A stretch of DNA of 64,000 nucleotides from NCBI GenBank assembly GCA_903840165.1, contig CAIMEY010000030.1:168944-232943 (forward strand), written 5' to 3'. The translations under genes and the position numbers were made by a program. Below, in pieces: positions 28,101 to 37,357 of this stretch (positions are counted from its first letter, which is position 1; every line of letters begins with the position of its first letter). This DNA is from an uncultured Myxococcales bacterium. Its GTDB lineage: Bacteria; Myxococcota_A; UBA9042. Under the pieces are notes generated by a model, which was not told where the DNA came from, searched no databases, and was given only the letters and a program-made list of their open reading frames with translations.

Positions 28101-31100
28101 TCGCCGTCATCGTCGCAGCCTTCATCGATGGTCAAGCCGTTCAGGATCATGTGCGTCATGAAGGTCGCGTCCGTGTTGCCGCCGCCCAACTGAGCATAAG
28201 CCGCGGTCAACCCCGATGCGTTGAACCAAGCCGCCCCGGCCGGATAGGCATTGCCCGAGCTTTCCTGAATAAACAGGCTGGTTCCGGACGCCTTCCACAC
28301 CAGCACAATCTTTTGACCGGCGGTGAAGGCCGGCTTGGCGCTCGAGCTAAACGTCGTCTTGGTGAAGGCGCCATTGCTGACCGTCACGGCCTTGGAAACC
28401 AAGTCCAACTGCGTGCCGCCCGCGCCTGGCAAGCCGTTGGCGTAGATCCACATCTGCACCGTCTGCGTGGAAGTACCCGCAACGTTGTAGGTCAGCCACA
28501 CGTCGACGCTGTCAAAGGTACCTGTGGCCCCAACGATGACTTCTTGGGCAAACCAACTGGCCAGCGAGCTGCTGGTGCCAACGGTCGCATTGGACTGATC
28601 CGCCACGGGCGCGCCCAAACCATTGCAGTTGTTGTCCTTGTTGTCGCAGATTTCCGTCTGACCGGGGTTGACCGTCGCATCCGCATCGTTGCAGTCGCCA
28701 GCGGCCGAAGCGATGTATGCGCCCTGGGCAGTGCACTGGCATTGCGCCACGCCAACGCCGTAGCCGTCTTTGTCCACGTCGGTGTAGAAGTTGGTGCAAC
28801 CCGTTGCGCCAACATCGTTTTGCGTGCCGTTGCAGTTGTCGTCAATGCCGTTGCCGCAGATTTCCGCGGCGGTCGGATTGACCGCAGCCTTGGTGTCATC
28901 GCAGTCGCCGGCCTTGGTCGCCGTGAAGCCACCGCCAGGTCCGCACAAGCACTGTGTCGCGTTGACGCCCCAGCCGTCGCCGTCACCGTCGTAGAAGAAG
29001 TTGGTGCAGCCGGCTCCGCCAGCGGCGCTCAGCGAACCATCGCAGTTCTCATCCACATTGTTGCCGCAGATTTCCGTGGCTCCCGGGTTGATCGCTGCGT
29101 TCTGGTCGTTGCAGTCGCCGCCGCCATTGGGGCAGGAAATCGGTGTGCCCACGGTGACTTTGGCCGAGGTGCAATAGCCGTCGTTGTCGACGTCGCAGCC
29201 TTCATCGACCACGCCGTTGCAGTTGTTGTCGACGCCATCGCAGATTTCCGTCGCACCGCTGTAAACCAAGTTATTGTTATCGTTGCAGTCGCCACCCTTG
29301 GTGGTGGTGTAGGTGGCATCCGCGACGCACATGCACTTGGTATCGCCGCCCAGGGACACGGACCTCAAGAAGGTGACCAGCTTGGTGTTGGCGCCGCCAT
29401 TGGGCAGACCGGGCGAGGCCGTTCCGTCGATGGCGTAGCTCGCCGCCTGATCGATGGTGGTCATGTCGCCCGTGAACAAGATCACGCCGGTGGCGCCGTT
29501 GCTCGGTGCGCTGGCCGTCACGACCTTGGCAGCCGCGCCCAAGGCACCGCTTGCGCTGCCCCAGCGAATCGAGTCGATGGAACTGGTGCCGAGACTCGAC
29601 GTGTCCACCCAAGCGACATCGCTGACTGCGAAATCGCCTGCATTGACGCCACCCACGTTGGTGATGTAGGCGCCATCGGTGACAAAGGTCAGGTCCCAGT
29701 TGCTGTTGGCGGGATCATAGGTGATGTCCGGCGTCACAGCGGAGGTACCACCGACGGTGATAATGGTGCCAGCCTTGAGGGTGCCGAGGTTCAAGCTCGC
29801 GAGATTGAGCTTGTAAGCGCCGAACTTGACGTCGCCAGCCGCAGTAGAATCGCCAAAGACGATGGTGTTGTAATCGGCCGGAGCCATGTCCGTGGTGACC
29901 AAGAACTCCACGTATTCATTGCCGGTCGGTCCTGTCAGACCGTTGGAGTTGCGCCGAACTTCGTTGATCACCAAGAACTGGAAGGACGTGCCGCCCTTGC
30001 CGTAGGTGTCACCGTCGTAGTCGGGATAGAAGTTCTTGCAACCCACGGCGCCGACATCGTTATAGCTGCCGTTGCAGTTCTCATCGATGGTGTTGCCGCA
30101 GAGTTCAGGCTTGCCCGGGTTGATCGACGGATCGGTATCGGAGCAGTCGCCGCCGCCCTTGACGCACACAGCCGGGTTACCGACCGTGGTCATATTGGCG
30201 TCGCAGTACCCGTCTGCATCGTCGTCGCAGCCTTCATCGGTCTTGCCATCGCAGTTATCATCTTTACCATTGCAGACTTCGGTCGCAATCGGGCTAACTG
30301 CCGCGTCCGTATCGACGCAGTCGCCGCCGCCCAAGGTGCATACCAGCGGCGTGCCGATGACCGTCATGTTCTTGTCGCAGAACATGTCGCCGTCCTTGTT
30401 GCAGGACTCGTCGACTTGGTTGTTGCAGTTGTTGTCGATGTTGTCGCAGATTTCGGCTGCGCCGGGGTTCGCCGCCTTGCTTGAATCGTTGCAATCGCCC
30501 TTCTGCGTGGCCGTGTACAAGTTGGCTGGCACGCACAAGCATTGCGACAGACTCAGGCCGTAGCCGTCCTGGTCCTGGTCCAAGTAGAACGTGCTGCAAC
30601 CCGTGGCGCCAGCCTCATCGATCAAGGCGTTGCAGTTGTCGTCGTAACCATTGCAAACCTCAATCGCCCCGGGCTTGACGGCTGCCTTGCTGTCGTCGCA
30701 GTCCAGGTTGTTGGTCGCGCTGTAGGCACCGGCGGCAAAGCACAGGCACTTCTTGAGGGCTAGGCCATACGTATCGGCATCACCGTCGAAGTACAGGTTG
30801 GTGCAACCTGCAGCGCCTTCATCGTTTTGCGAGCCGTTGCAGTTATCATCCTTGCCGTTCCCGCACACTTCAATCGCACCCGGATACACTGTGTTATCAG
30901 TGTCGTCGCAGTCGCCTGGACCCTTGGGGCAGATCGGTGGCGGCGGATTGGTCGTCGTCAAGGCCGCATCGCAGTAGCCGTCCTTGTCGTCGTCGCAGCC
31001 GTTGTCCGTCACACCGCTGCAGTCGTCATCGATATTGTCGCAGGTTTCTGCGGCCTTGCCTTTGTAGACCTGAGCGTTGTTGTCATTGCAGTCGCCGCCG

Positions 31101-34100
31101 CCGTTGGGGCAGGCCGCTGGGGGCGGATTGCTGATCGCCAAAGTGGCATCGCACTGGCCGTCCTTGTCTTTGTCACAGATTTCATCGGTTTGGCCGTTGC
31201 AGTTGTCGTCCTTGCCGTTGCAAGCTTCGATGGCGGCCGGGTTGATGGTCTTGTCGTTGTCATTGCAATCGCCGCCGGTCGTGGCACTGAAAGCACCCGC
31301 ACCGACGCACAAGCACTTCTTGGACGTATCAAAGCCGTAGTTGTCGCCATCGCTGTCGGCGTAGAAGATCACGCAACCAATGGCATTGATGTCGTTTTGC
31401 GTGCCATTGCAGTTGTCGTCCTTGCCGTTGCCGCAGACTTCGGCCTTGCCCGGATTGACCTGGGCATCACTGTCGTCGCAGTCGCCAGGACCGGACAAGC
31501 AGATCTTGGGCACACCGAGCACGACCTTGGTCGCGTCGCAGTAGCCGTCGCCGTCCACATCGCAGCCTTCATCGGTCTGGCCATCGCAGTTGTTGTCGAT
31601 GTCGTCGCAAATCTCGACCGCTGCAGGATTAATCGCCTTGTTGGAATCATTGCAATCGCCAGGGTTGATGGCGTTGAACTGGCCCACCGGCAGGCAGAAG
31701 CATTTCACCGAGGAAGTGCCCCACTTGTCGCCGTCGGTGTCGGAGAAGAAGGGCGTGCAGTCGATCGCGTTGATATCATTAGTTGAACCGTTGCAGTTAT
31801 CGTCAACCACGGTGTCACAGCTTTCCTGCATGCCGGGATTGATCAACTTGTCGGTGTCGACGCAGTCGCCGCCTCCACCCGGGCAGATGGTCGGCTTGCC
31901 GGAGGTGTACATGCTGGCATCGCAGTAGCCGTCCTTGTCGTCGTCACAACCTTCATCGGTTTGGCCGTTGGAATTATTATCCTTATTGTCGCAGATTTCC
32001 TGGCCAGCCGGGTTGATCTTCGGGTCGGTGTCGTCGGTATCGCCAGGCCCGTTGGGGCAGACGGCCGGGGTCGGCGGCGACACGTAGGTCATGTTGGCGT
32101 CGCAGTAGCCATCCTTGTCGTCGTCGCAACCTTCATCCGTCAAGCCATTGCAATCATTGTCAATATTGTCGCAGATTTCCGTCGCGCCTGGGTTGATGGC
32201 CGCATTGGCATCGTTGCAGTCGCCCGGCTTCTTGGAGGTCGTCAGACCGGTGGCGGTGCAAACGCACTTAAACGGCGTGGTGCCGTACGTGTCGGTATCG
32301 ACGTCGGTATAGAAGTTGATGCAATTCAAGGCGTTGATGTCGTTATTGGAGCCGTCGCAGTTGTCGTCGGCGACCGTATCGCACGTCTCTTGTACGCCCG
32401 GATTGATGTTCAAATCCGCATCATTGCAGTCGCCGTTCTTGAGCGCCTTGAACGCGCCCGAGGCCGAACACAAGCATTTGGCCGAACCAACGCCGAACTG
32501 GTCGCTGTCAAGATCGGTGTAGTACTTGAGGCAACCATTGGCATTTTCTTCGTCCTGAACGCCGTTGCAGTTGTCATCCTTCTTGTTGGCGCAGACTTCT
32601 GGCTGGCCAGGATTGACCGTCGGATCGGCGTCATTGCAGTCGCCCGTGCCCTTGGGGCAGCTCGACGGCTTGCCGACGACCACAAAGGTCGAATCGCAGT
32701 ACTGATCGCCGTCCTTGTCGCAACCTTCGTCGACCTGACCATTGCAGTTGTCGTCGATACCATTGCAGATTTCGGTCTGACACGCGGCATCACCGCAGCA
32801 AGAAGCTGTGTCGACGCAGTCCACCAAGTTGTTGCCGTTGTCGTCGATGCCGTTAGCGCAATCTTCGCCGTTGCCGCAAGTGACGGCCATGTCGTACTGG
32901 GCGCTGTCATTCTTGCCGGGCACGTCCACGGTCAAGAAGTAGGTTTCTCCCTTGCCGGCGGGGAAGTTGGCGACGATCGAGCCGTCCTTCTGCGTGGTGC
33001 CCATGGCAATACAGCCGGTGGGATCGCAGCCCTTGGCCGAGGCGTGCAAGATGAACAACTTGGCGTCCGGATTGGTTAAATTGCTCAGGGTGACCGTCAC
33101 CGGCTTGGATTGGTTGCTGGTGTACTTGTAGCTGTGCTCTTTACCCAGGTAAGTACCCGGATCGCAAGCATAAGTGACCACTGAGTTGGTCGAGTCGCCA
33201 CTGTTGGTGACGTTTTTGGTGATCGTCTGCGCGCAGGCCAGGGTGGTCGAAGCGGCACACAAGCACGTAGAATCATTCACACAACTACCAGCACTGCAGG
33301 TGTCGGTGGTGCAACTGTTGCCGTCATCGCAGTCGGCGTTGTTCTTGCAGTCAACAAAGCCGTTGGTAAAGAACAGCAAGATCGCTTTCATCATCGCATC
33401 GGGGCTCTGCGTGCCCGCCGTGACGCCTGCAAAGGGAATGGACGAACCCAACGTGCGGTAGCCCGCCGCGACATCGTCGTGGCCGACCTGAACGGTGTAG
33501 ACCTCAACGCCGTCATTCTTCAACAAATCCTTGGTCTTAGCGACAGAAGCATTGCCGCTGATTTCGTCGATGCCGTTGTTGTAGGCCAAGTCCTGACTGA
33601 AGGTAAAGCCATAATTCGTCGGCGGATTGGTCGACGAGTCGGTGTAAACGTTGGTGTAGCCCTTGAGGCCTGGGCCCACGCCATTGGGCGACGAGTCAAG
33701 AACACCGTTGATCTTAAAGAAGGAGTGCAGCGATGTCGGCGTATCGAACACCCAGGTATCACCACCTTCCATGTACAGCTTGCCACCCGCCGACACGTAG
33801 GACTTGAGCAGGGCGACCTCATTCTCCGCCAACACGTGGTTGTCCGGATAGACGCCCAAGGTGATGAAGATCGATTCGAATTTCGACAGGTCTGGGTACA
33901 CGGCCAAGCTGGTCTGAATCTGCGCCAGCTTGCTTTGCTTGGTCAGCGCATCCTTGATGGACGTCGCTTGGGCCGTGGGCACCTCGATCGGCTTCCAGAT
34001 CAGCACGCCGCCATGATAGGTGACGGTGATGTGGAACGTGCAGAGTTGATACAGGTATCCGTCGCTTACCTTGACCGTGACGTCGTATTCGCCGACGTCA

Positions 34101-37100
34101 TTGGTGTTGAGTGGATTGACCACCAAAGTGGCGTTCCAGCTGTTGTCCAGCCAGTAGTAGAGGGAAGTCGACAAGCTGATGAATTTCGGGCTCTTAACGA
34201 TGCTGAAGGTCAGGGTGTCGCTGGAGTCAGCGTCCTTGGCCTTAAGGGGTACGAAGGCCTGGCTGCCGAGCTCGATGGTCTGGTTGCTGCCGCACTTGGT
34301 GTAGGTCGGCGCGGTGCCCTTGACGACGCAGACGTTGTCCACTGCGAACTCGCTGAGATCAAAGGTAGATGCACCCTTGACGCAGAAGGCGATGCGCAGG
34401 CCGTTGGACCCGGACAGTTCGGCCGGAATCTGGGCGATGAGCGTGTCGGGGCCGAGAACGGAGTTTCCGGCGTAACTATCGAAGGTTAGCGCGGTGCTCC
34501 AATCGGTATTGGCACCGTTGACGGAGCCCTTGACGCTGATGGCCGTGGTGCCGCCATTGCCGTTGGGGATGTGGCTGCGGTCATACTGCATCGAGATCGT
34601 TTGCACGCCGGCCGCTTGGAAGACTGGCGAAGCCAAGCAGGTCTCGTAATTAGTCTTGACCTGCGACCAGTTGAGCCGCGCGTATTGATCCGGGCCCAAG
34701 GGTCCGCTGGTCGCGACGCCCCAGTTGGCAGCTGCAGTGCCGCTGACGTTGGTCGGATTCCAGCCCATGGCGTCTAGGCCATTGGTGCCGGAGAAGTCCT
34801 GGCAGTAGCTGATGTTGACCGTGCAAGCCGGCTTCTGTTTGGCGGTGCAGGCCAAGGTGCCATCAGGCTGAGGCAAGCACTTGCCCACGGCGCAATCGGT
34901 GTTGAGGTTGGCGCAATCCACGGCTTCGGTTGCCGGATCGCAGCAGACGGAAACGCCGCCGATGCTGTTGAAGTGCAAGCACTCGTTCTGCACGCAGACG
35001 TCTGAAGTGCAAGGTAAGTTGTCGTTGCAGTCGAACTTGTCCAGGCAGCAACCACCGATGTTGGTGTGCTGGCAAGCGCCGCTGGCGTCGCAGGAATCGG
35101 TGGTGCAGGCGTTGTTGTCATTGCAGGCGGTTCCGGCAAAGACGGCCGCTGCGGTGCAACTGGAACAAACGGCTACCTTGGCGTGACCGCAGGTGCCGGA
35201 CTTGCCGCCACTGGCGCTGCAGGTGTCGGTGGTGCACTTGTCGCCGTCGTCGCAATCGCCAAGCGTCATGCAGCAGCCGCCCTTGGGCGCGGTGTGGCGG
35301 CACTGGTTGTTGGTGCAGTAGTCCTGGGTGCAGGAGTTACTGTCGTCGCAGGAAGTCAGGGCGTCGGTGTCGTCAAGGCAGCACTGGGCCACGGCAAGGT
35401 GCTGACATGTTGAATTGACACAGGTATCGGTGGTGCAGACCGCCTTGGGATTGGCGGGCGTGTTGCCGATCGGCTTGGAGTCGTCGCACTGCTGGTCCGA
35501 GGTGCAGCAGCCCGCGGCGGCGTCGTGCTTGCATGTGCCGCAACCATCGACAATGCTGCACGAATCCTGAGTGCAGGCCAAGCCGTCGTCGCAGTCGCCA
35601 TCGACCTTGCACTTTTCATAGGCGGGCTTGTGCTGGCACTTGTTGGTGGCGTCGCAATAGTCGTCGGTCGTGCAGTCTTTATCGTCGCAATCCGCTTGGT
35701 TATTGCAGCACAACGGATCGCCATTGCCGGCAAAGGAGCACTGGTGGGTGCCGACGTCGCACGTGTCGACGGTGCAGGGCTTGTAATCGTTGCAATTGGC
35801 GTTGCTGTCGCAGCAGTTAGGCTTGTTGGCGTCCTGACCGAACACGCAATAGTGGTTGATGCAGGCCTTGGCCGTGCAGTACTTGCCGTCGTCGCAGTCG
35901 GCGTTGGTATCGCAGCAAGAGGCATCCGTCTTGTTGTAAGAACACTGCAAAGTTGCAAGGTTGCACGTGTCGCTGGTGCAGAACTTGTTGTCATTGCAGT
36001 CGGCTGGCTGCTCGCAGCAGTTGGGCACCTGGTTGTAGGCGCAGGTACCGGCCGCAGCGCCCTGAACGACGTTGCAAGTCTCGGTTGTGCAAACCTTATT
36101 GTCGTCGCAGTCGAGGTTGTTGACGCAGCAAGCGCCCACCTTGACGTGCAAGCAGCTGTAACCTTGGCAAATATCCTGCGTGCAGGGCTGCGAGTCGTCG
36201 CATTGGGCGGTGCCGACCTTGGTGCCGTCCGCAGCAGTATACCCTGTGATATCACAGCAGTCTTTGAGAGGCTTGGTCGGATCCTTGGGGTCCTTCTTGG
36301 GCGCATGGCTGCACTTGGTCCAGCCCCCGGCCTGCGCTTGGTTGCAGAAGTCGTCGGTACAGAAGTTCTTGTCGTCGCAGGCCGCGTTGGTGGTTGGCGA
36401 GCAGCACTCCGGCTTGAAGTTGTCTAGGCCGTAGCGGCAGGCGTTGTCTACGCAAGTGCCGATTTTGCAAGGGTCACTGGAACCACACTCGGCGTTGGAG
36501 CAGCAGACGCCCGGAGGCTGCACGTGCTTGCATTTGCCGACGGCGAGTTCGCACGTGTCCACCGTGCAGGACTGATAATCGTCGCACTTGTCATTGGCAC
36601 TCGAGCAGCAGGTAGGGTCGGCCTTGACGTTGGTGCACTTGCCGACGGCGCCGCTGAGGTCGCATTTGTCGGCGGTGCAGGTGTCTTTGTCGTCACAATC
36701 CGCGTCTTTGGTGCACGAGGTGCACTGGGCCTGAGCGGTGTTGGGGTTGGTACAGACCGAGCCGACGGCGCAGTCCATCCCGGAGGTGCAGCAGGTGTTG
36801 ATTAGGCCGTACGAGCACTGACCGAAGGAGCAAGTGTCCTGAGAGCAAGCGTTTTTGTCGTCGCAGTCGCCAACAACCTTGCAGGGTGGCGTGACTTTGA
36901 CAAAGACGGTGGCGCGCGCTTCGGGATTGGTCAATTCGACCGGATTGGCACCGGAAGCCAAGACGCAGGCTAGGTTATGAACACCTTTAGGCACGGCGGC
37001 GAAGGTGTAGGGTGAAGCGGCGGTAGCCCCGTCGTACACGCCGTCGAGGTAGCAACGGATCACGCCCGGCGCATAGTTGGCCGTGGTGAATTGCACACCG

Positions 37101-37357
37101 ATGGTGGCGGACGCCGCTGCAGCCACACCAAATTGCTGGTAGGCGGTGGGCGAGGTAATGGTCAGCGTTGGCGCAGAAAGTGCAAAGGATTCAACGCCAA
37201 ATTCGGCATCGACGCCCTGGGCAAAATCGGCCTGCAGTCCGTCGCTTGCTTTGTCAGCCGGTGCCTTATTGGACGTTGCGTCCGTACAGGCGCCAATGAC
37301 GGCGAGAGCAAGCAGCAGACCTGCGCGCGTTGCGTGTGCAAGGTGCTGGTTCCGCAT
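25106..37357 (-). CDS. Giant multidomain Cys-rich lipoprotein with MopE-type repeats
   Basis: About 4,083 residues, the largest gene here. ATG 37357 has AGAGGA upstream; the signal (LLLALAVIGAC) has a lipobox, so it should be lipid-anchored and exported. Order (approximate residues): Asp-rich start; about 17 CDDxxxCTxDxC modules (165-790); a jelly-roll/MAM-like domain (850-1010); a cadherin-like strand domain (1015-1115); a DUF4350/glutaminase-fold-like region (1115-1330); one more CTDC module; a PPC-like beta domain; about 30 MopE-type units (1490-3820) with DxDxDGY calcium-type loops; a C-terminal domain opening DLNEPNDTC and including DDDWFAFYAVDG. Two domains are inserted inside single MopE units. 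Likely a large calcium- or metal-binding surface protein; ligand unproven. Confidence 0.9.
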   Translation of the reverse strand: MRNQHLAHATRAGLLLALAVIGACTDATSNKAPADKASDGLQADFAQGVDAEFGVESFALSAPTLTITSPTAYQQFGVAAAASATIGVQFTTANYAPGVIRCYLDGVYDGATAASPYTFAAVPKGVHNLACVLASGANPVELTNPEARATVFVKVTPPCKVVGDCDDKNACSQDTCSFGQCSYGLINTCCTSGMDCAVGSVCTNPNTAQAQCTSCTKDADCDDKDTCTADKCDLSGAVGKCTNVKADPTCCSSANDKCDDYQSCTVDTCELAVGKCKHVQPPGVCCSNAECGSSDPCKIGTCVDNACRYGLDNFKPECCSPTTNAACDDKNFCTDDFCNQAQAGGWTKCSHAPKKDPKDPTKPLKDCCDITGYTAADGTKVGTAQCDDSQPCTQDICQGYSCLHVKVGACCVNNLDCDDNKVCTTETCNVVQGAAAGTCAYNQVPNCCEQPADCNDNKFCTSDTCNLATLQCSYNKTDASCCDTNADCDDGKYCTAKACINHYCVFGQDANKPNCCDSNANCNDYKPCTVDTCDVGTHQCSFAGNGDPLCCNNQADCDDKDCTTDDYCDATNKCQHKPAYEKCKVDGDCDDGLACTQDSCSIVDGCGTCKHDAAAGCCTSDQQCDDSKPIGNTPANPKAVCTTDTCVNSTCQHLAVAQCCLDDTDALTSCDDSNSCTQDYCTNNQCRHTAPKGGCCMTLGDCDDGDKCTTDTCSASGGKSGTCGHAKVAVCSSCTAAAVFAGTACNDNNACTTDSCDASGACQHTNIGGCCLDKFDCNDNLPCTSDVCVQNECLHFNSIGGVSVCCDPATEAVDCANLNTDCAVGKCLPQPDGTLACTAKQKPACTVNISYCQDFSGTNGLDAMGWNPTNVSGTAAANWGVATSGPLGPDQYARLNWSQVKTNYETCLASPVFQAAGVQTISMQYDRSHIPNGNGGTTAISVKGSVNGANTDWSTALTFDSYAGNSVLGPDTLIAQIPAELSGSNGLRIAFCVKGASTFDLSEFAVDNVCVVKGTAPTYTKCGSNQTIELGSQAFVPLKAKDADSSDTLTFSIVKSPKFISLSTSLYYWLDNSWNATLVVNPLNTNDVGEYDVTVKVSDGYLYQLCTFHITVTYHGGVLIWKPIEVPTAQATSIKDALTKQSKLAQIQTSLAVYPDLSKFESIFITLGVYPDNHVLAENEVALLKSYVSAGGKLYMEGGDTWVFDTPTSLHSFFKINGVLDSSPNGVGPGLKGYTNVYTDSSTNPPTNYGFTFSQDLAYNNGIDEISGNASVAKTKDLLKNDGVEVYTVQVGHDDVAAGYRTLGSSIPFAGVTAGTQSPDAMMKAILLFFTNGFVDCKNNADCDDGNSCTTDTCSAGSCVNDSTCLCAASTTLACAQTITKNVTNSGDSTNSVVTYACDPGTYLGKEHSYKYTSNQSKPVTVTLSNLTNPDAKLFILHASAKGCDPTGCIAMGTTQKDGSIVANFPAGKGETYFLTVDVPGKNDSAQYDMAVTCGNGEDCANGIDDNGNNLVDCVDTASCCGDAACQTEICNGIDDNCNGQVDEGCDKDGDQYCDSTFVVVGKPSSCPKGTGDCNDADPTVNPGQPEVCANKKDDNCNGVQDEENANGCLKYYTDLDSDQFGVGSAKCLCSASGAFKALKNGDCNDADLNINPGVQETCDTVADDNCDGSNNDINALNCINFYTDVDTDTYGTTPFKCVCTATGLTTSKKPGDCNDANAAINPGATEICDNIDNDCNGLTDEGCDDDKDGYCDANMTYVSPPTPAVCPNGPGDTDDTDPKINPAGQEICDNKDNNSNGQTDEGCDDDKDGYCDASMYTSGKPTICPGGGGDCVDTDKLINPGMQESCDTVVDDNCNGSTNDINAIDCTPFFSDTDGDKWGTSSVKCFCLPVGQFNAINPGDCNDSNKAINPAAVEICDDIDNNCDGQTDEGCDVDGDGYCDATKVVLGVPKICLSGPGDCDDSDAQVNPGKAEVCGNGKDDNCNGTQNDINAIGCVIFYADSDGDNYGFDTSKKCLCVGAGAFSATTGGDCNDNDKTINPAAIEACNGKDDNCNGQTDEICDKDKDGQCDATLAISNPPPAACPNGGGDCNDNNAQVYKGKAAETCDNIDDDCSGVTDNGCDDDKDGYCDAALTTTNPPPPICPKGPGDCDDTDNTVYPGAIEVCGNGKDDNCNGSQNDEGAAGCTNLYFDGDADTYGLALKKCLCFAAGAYSATNNLDCDDSKAAVKPGAIEVCNGYDDNCNALIDEAGATGCSTFYLDQDQDGYGLSLSQCLCVPANLYTATQKGDCNDSSKAANPGAAEICDNIDNNCNNQVDESCNKDGDMFCDKNMTVIGTPLVCTLGGGDCVDTDAAVSPIATEVCNGKDDNCDGKTDEGCDDDADGYCDANMTTVGNPAVCVKGGGDCSDTDPSINPGKPELCGNTIDENCNGSYNDVGAVGCKNFYPDYDGDTYGKGGTSFQFLVINEVRRNSNGLTGPTGNEYVEFLVTTDMAPADYNTIVFGDSTAAGDVKFGAYKLNLASLNLGTLKAGTIITVGGTSAVTPDITYDPANSNWDLTFVTDGAYITNVGGVNAGDFAVSDVAWVDTSSLGTSSIDSIRWGSASGALGAAAKVVTASAPSNGATGVILFTGDMTTIDQAASYAIDGTASPGLPNGGANTKLVTFLRSVSLGGDTKCMCVADATYTTTKGGDCNDNNNLVYSGATEICDGVDNNCNGVVDEGCDVDNDGYCTSAKVTVGTPISCPNGGGDCNDQNAAINPGATEICGNNVDENCDGSLSAAGGAGCTNFFYDGDGDGWGVNATQCLCGPGGGFTATKAGDCDDTKAAVNPTAAEICGNGIDDNCNGTQNDVGATGCTNFYTDVDKDGYGVGVAQCQCTAQGAYIASAAGDCNDADATVNPGQTEICDNKDNNCNGLGAPVADQSNATVGTSSSLASWFAQEVIVGATGTFDSVDVWLTYNVAGTSTQTVQMWIYANGLPGAGGTQLDLVSKAVTVSNGAFTKTTFSSSAKPAFTAGQKIVLVWKASGTSLFIQESSGNAYPAGAAWFNASGLTAAYAQLGGGNTDATFMTHMILNGLTIDEGCDDDGDKYCDSNLPKIAGPVTVCANGGGDCNDNLAAVNPGAVEACDALDNNCNGTTDEACDADLDGYCATGKTVVGNPPVCSKGTGDCDDSNNQVYPGKTEICDNADNNCNGVTDESCDADLDKYCSSLKAVVGVPLVCVLGGGDCNDNNASVNPGATEICNGIDDNCAGGTDEVCNDNDGDGYCGGIQPVSAYCPKGGGDCDDTNKNVNPGATETCATAYDDNCNGLNNEVNATACTNFYQDVDGDGYGGGVAQCTCMQLGAYTAPSGGDCNDAVKAINPGAVEWCDGLDNNCVGGVDDGCDGDADKYCNNTKIVLFGATCTKSKIPANGAAGIKGDDCDDTQASVNLGAAELCDNLDNNCNLTVDEGCDDDNDNYCDSTMTIPGGVVPATCTALGGDCNDDLSAVNPGAKENCTTAVDDNCDGSLDALNAIGCTTYYYDNDGDGYGVTANFQCRCVVNGKYNALVGGDCDDNDPTSYSVLAVEICDGKDNNCNGKTDETCDKDGDGYCDKTLTVSSTAACPKTVISGGKGDDCDDNSKSLNPAAKELCDGVDNNCNAVVDESCDKDGDKYCDALLTTVGTPAVCPNGGGDCADGNAAVNPGTVEKCDGIDNNCNLLIDEAGATGCANYYYDGDQDKYGTASTQCLCTASGFFNATQTGDCNDACPTCAPGKAELCDGLDNNCNGQVDEGCNADGDGYCTSAMTTVGNPAICTKGGGDCNDGNASIYPTAQELCNNADDNCNGIIDENANAGCTLVPNANVACVAGSCKVTGCSTGFYDKNGSYGDGCECNGNDLNEPNDTCATATVLDSALWDTGGKDIVEGRTVIPGDDDWFAFYAVDGADGGYGACDAYNVRVTFLNNPGGAAFDISRGGCPNGANNVCCGQTDFNWFTNFKTGGNPSGLWSEYGECPCQTNLGFDQSNTGWSVPPGYPGGGGPYCMNYNSGYVCIPTGYYMTYCNDESAWYYVRVYNTGAAPSTCAGYKIEISNGLYGQPGTGGGKNY
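28125..28625 (-). other. Beta-sandwich domain inserted into a MopE unit
   Basis: About 165 Cys-free residues separate CDNKDNNCNGLG from LTIDEGCDDDGDKYC, which join directly in the other units. The insert (WFAQEVIVGATGTFDSVDVW, VQMWIYANGLPGAGG, KIVLVWKASG) resembles choice-of-anchor-type beta sandwiches. Confidence 0.6.
29345..29990 (-). other. Lamin-tail-like domain inserted into a MopE unit
   Basis: About 215 residues run from TSFQFLVINEVRRNSNG to FLRSVSLGGDTKCMC. They interrupt a unit between its DGDTYGKGG calcium loop and its CMC cysteines. The content (NGLTGPTGNEYVEFLVT, GTIITVGGTSAV, lack of Cys) resembles lamin-tail domains of secreted bacterial proteins. Confidence 0.6.
34985..36870 (-). 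repeat. About 17 CTDC-type Cys modules in the giant gene
   Basis: Each unit of 35-45 residues follows C[DN]Dxxx-CTxDxC-(x)n-C-x-H/Y-...CC, as in CDDKDTCTADKC, CDDYQSCTVDTC and CNDNKFCTSDTC. This matches the slime-mould-type CTDC repeat seen in bacterial surface proteins. One further copy sits apart near 33.3 kb (CDDGNSCTTDTC). Confidence 0.75.

Larger units (their letters stand above)
25900..32880 (-). repeat. About 30 MopE-type metal-binding-motif units
   Basis: I count about 31 units by hand. Each has GDCNDxDxxxxPGAxEICDGxDNNCNG followed by either xTDEGCDxDxDGYC or a longer NDxNAxGCxxFYxDxDGDxYG variant with a Cys-rich loop. Calcium-type DxDxDG loops recur in nearly every unit. The repeats are diverged at the DNA level; the region should still be treated as a possible assembly-collapse site. 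Confidence 0.85.

Noticed and set aside
27338..30484. A 1,048-codon open frame on the plus strand antisense to the giant gene
   Set aside because: It mirrors the repeat array: its Val/Ala/Ile-rich periodic sequence is the antisense of Asp/Asn/Cys/Gly codons. It has no start context, and the minus strand has a signal peptide and clear domains.
25900..36870. Regular repeats that could be taken for a CRISPR array or satellite DNA
   Set aside because: They are in-frame protein repeats with synonymous drift and variable unit lengths; no constant repeat/spacer structure.
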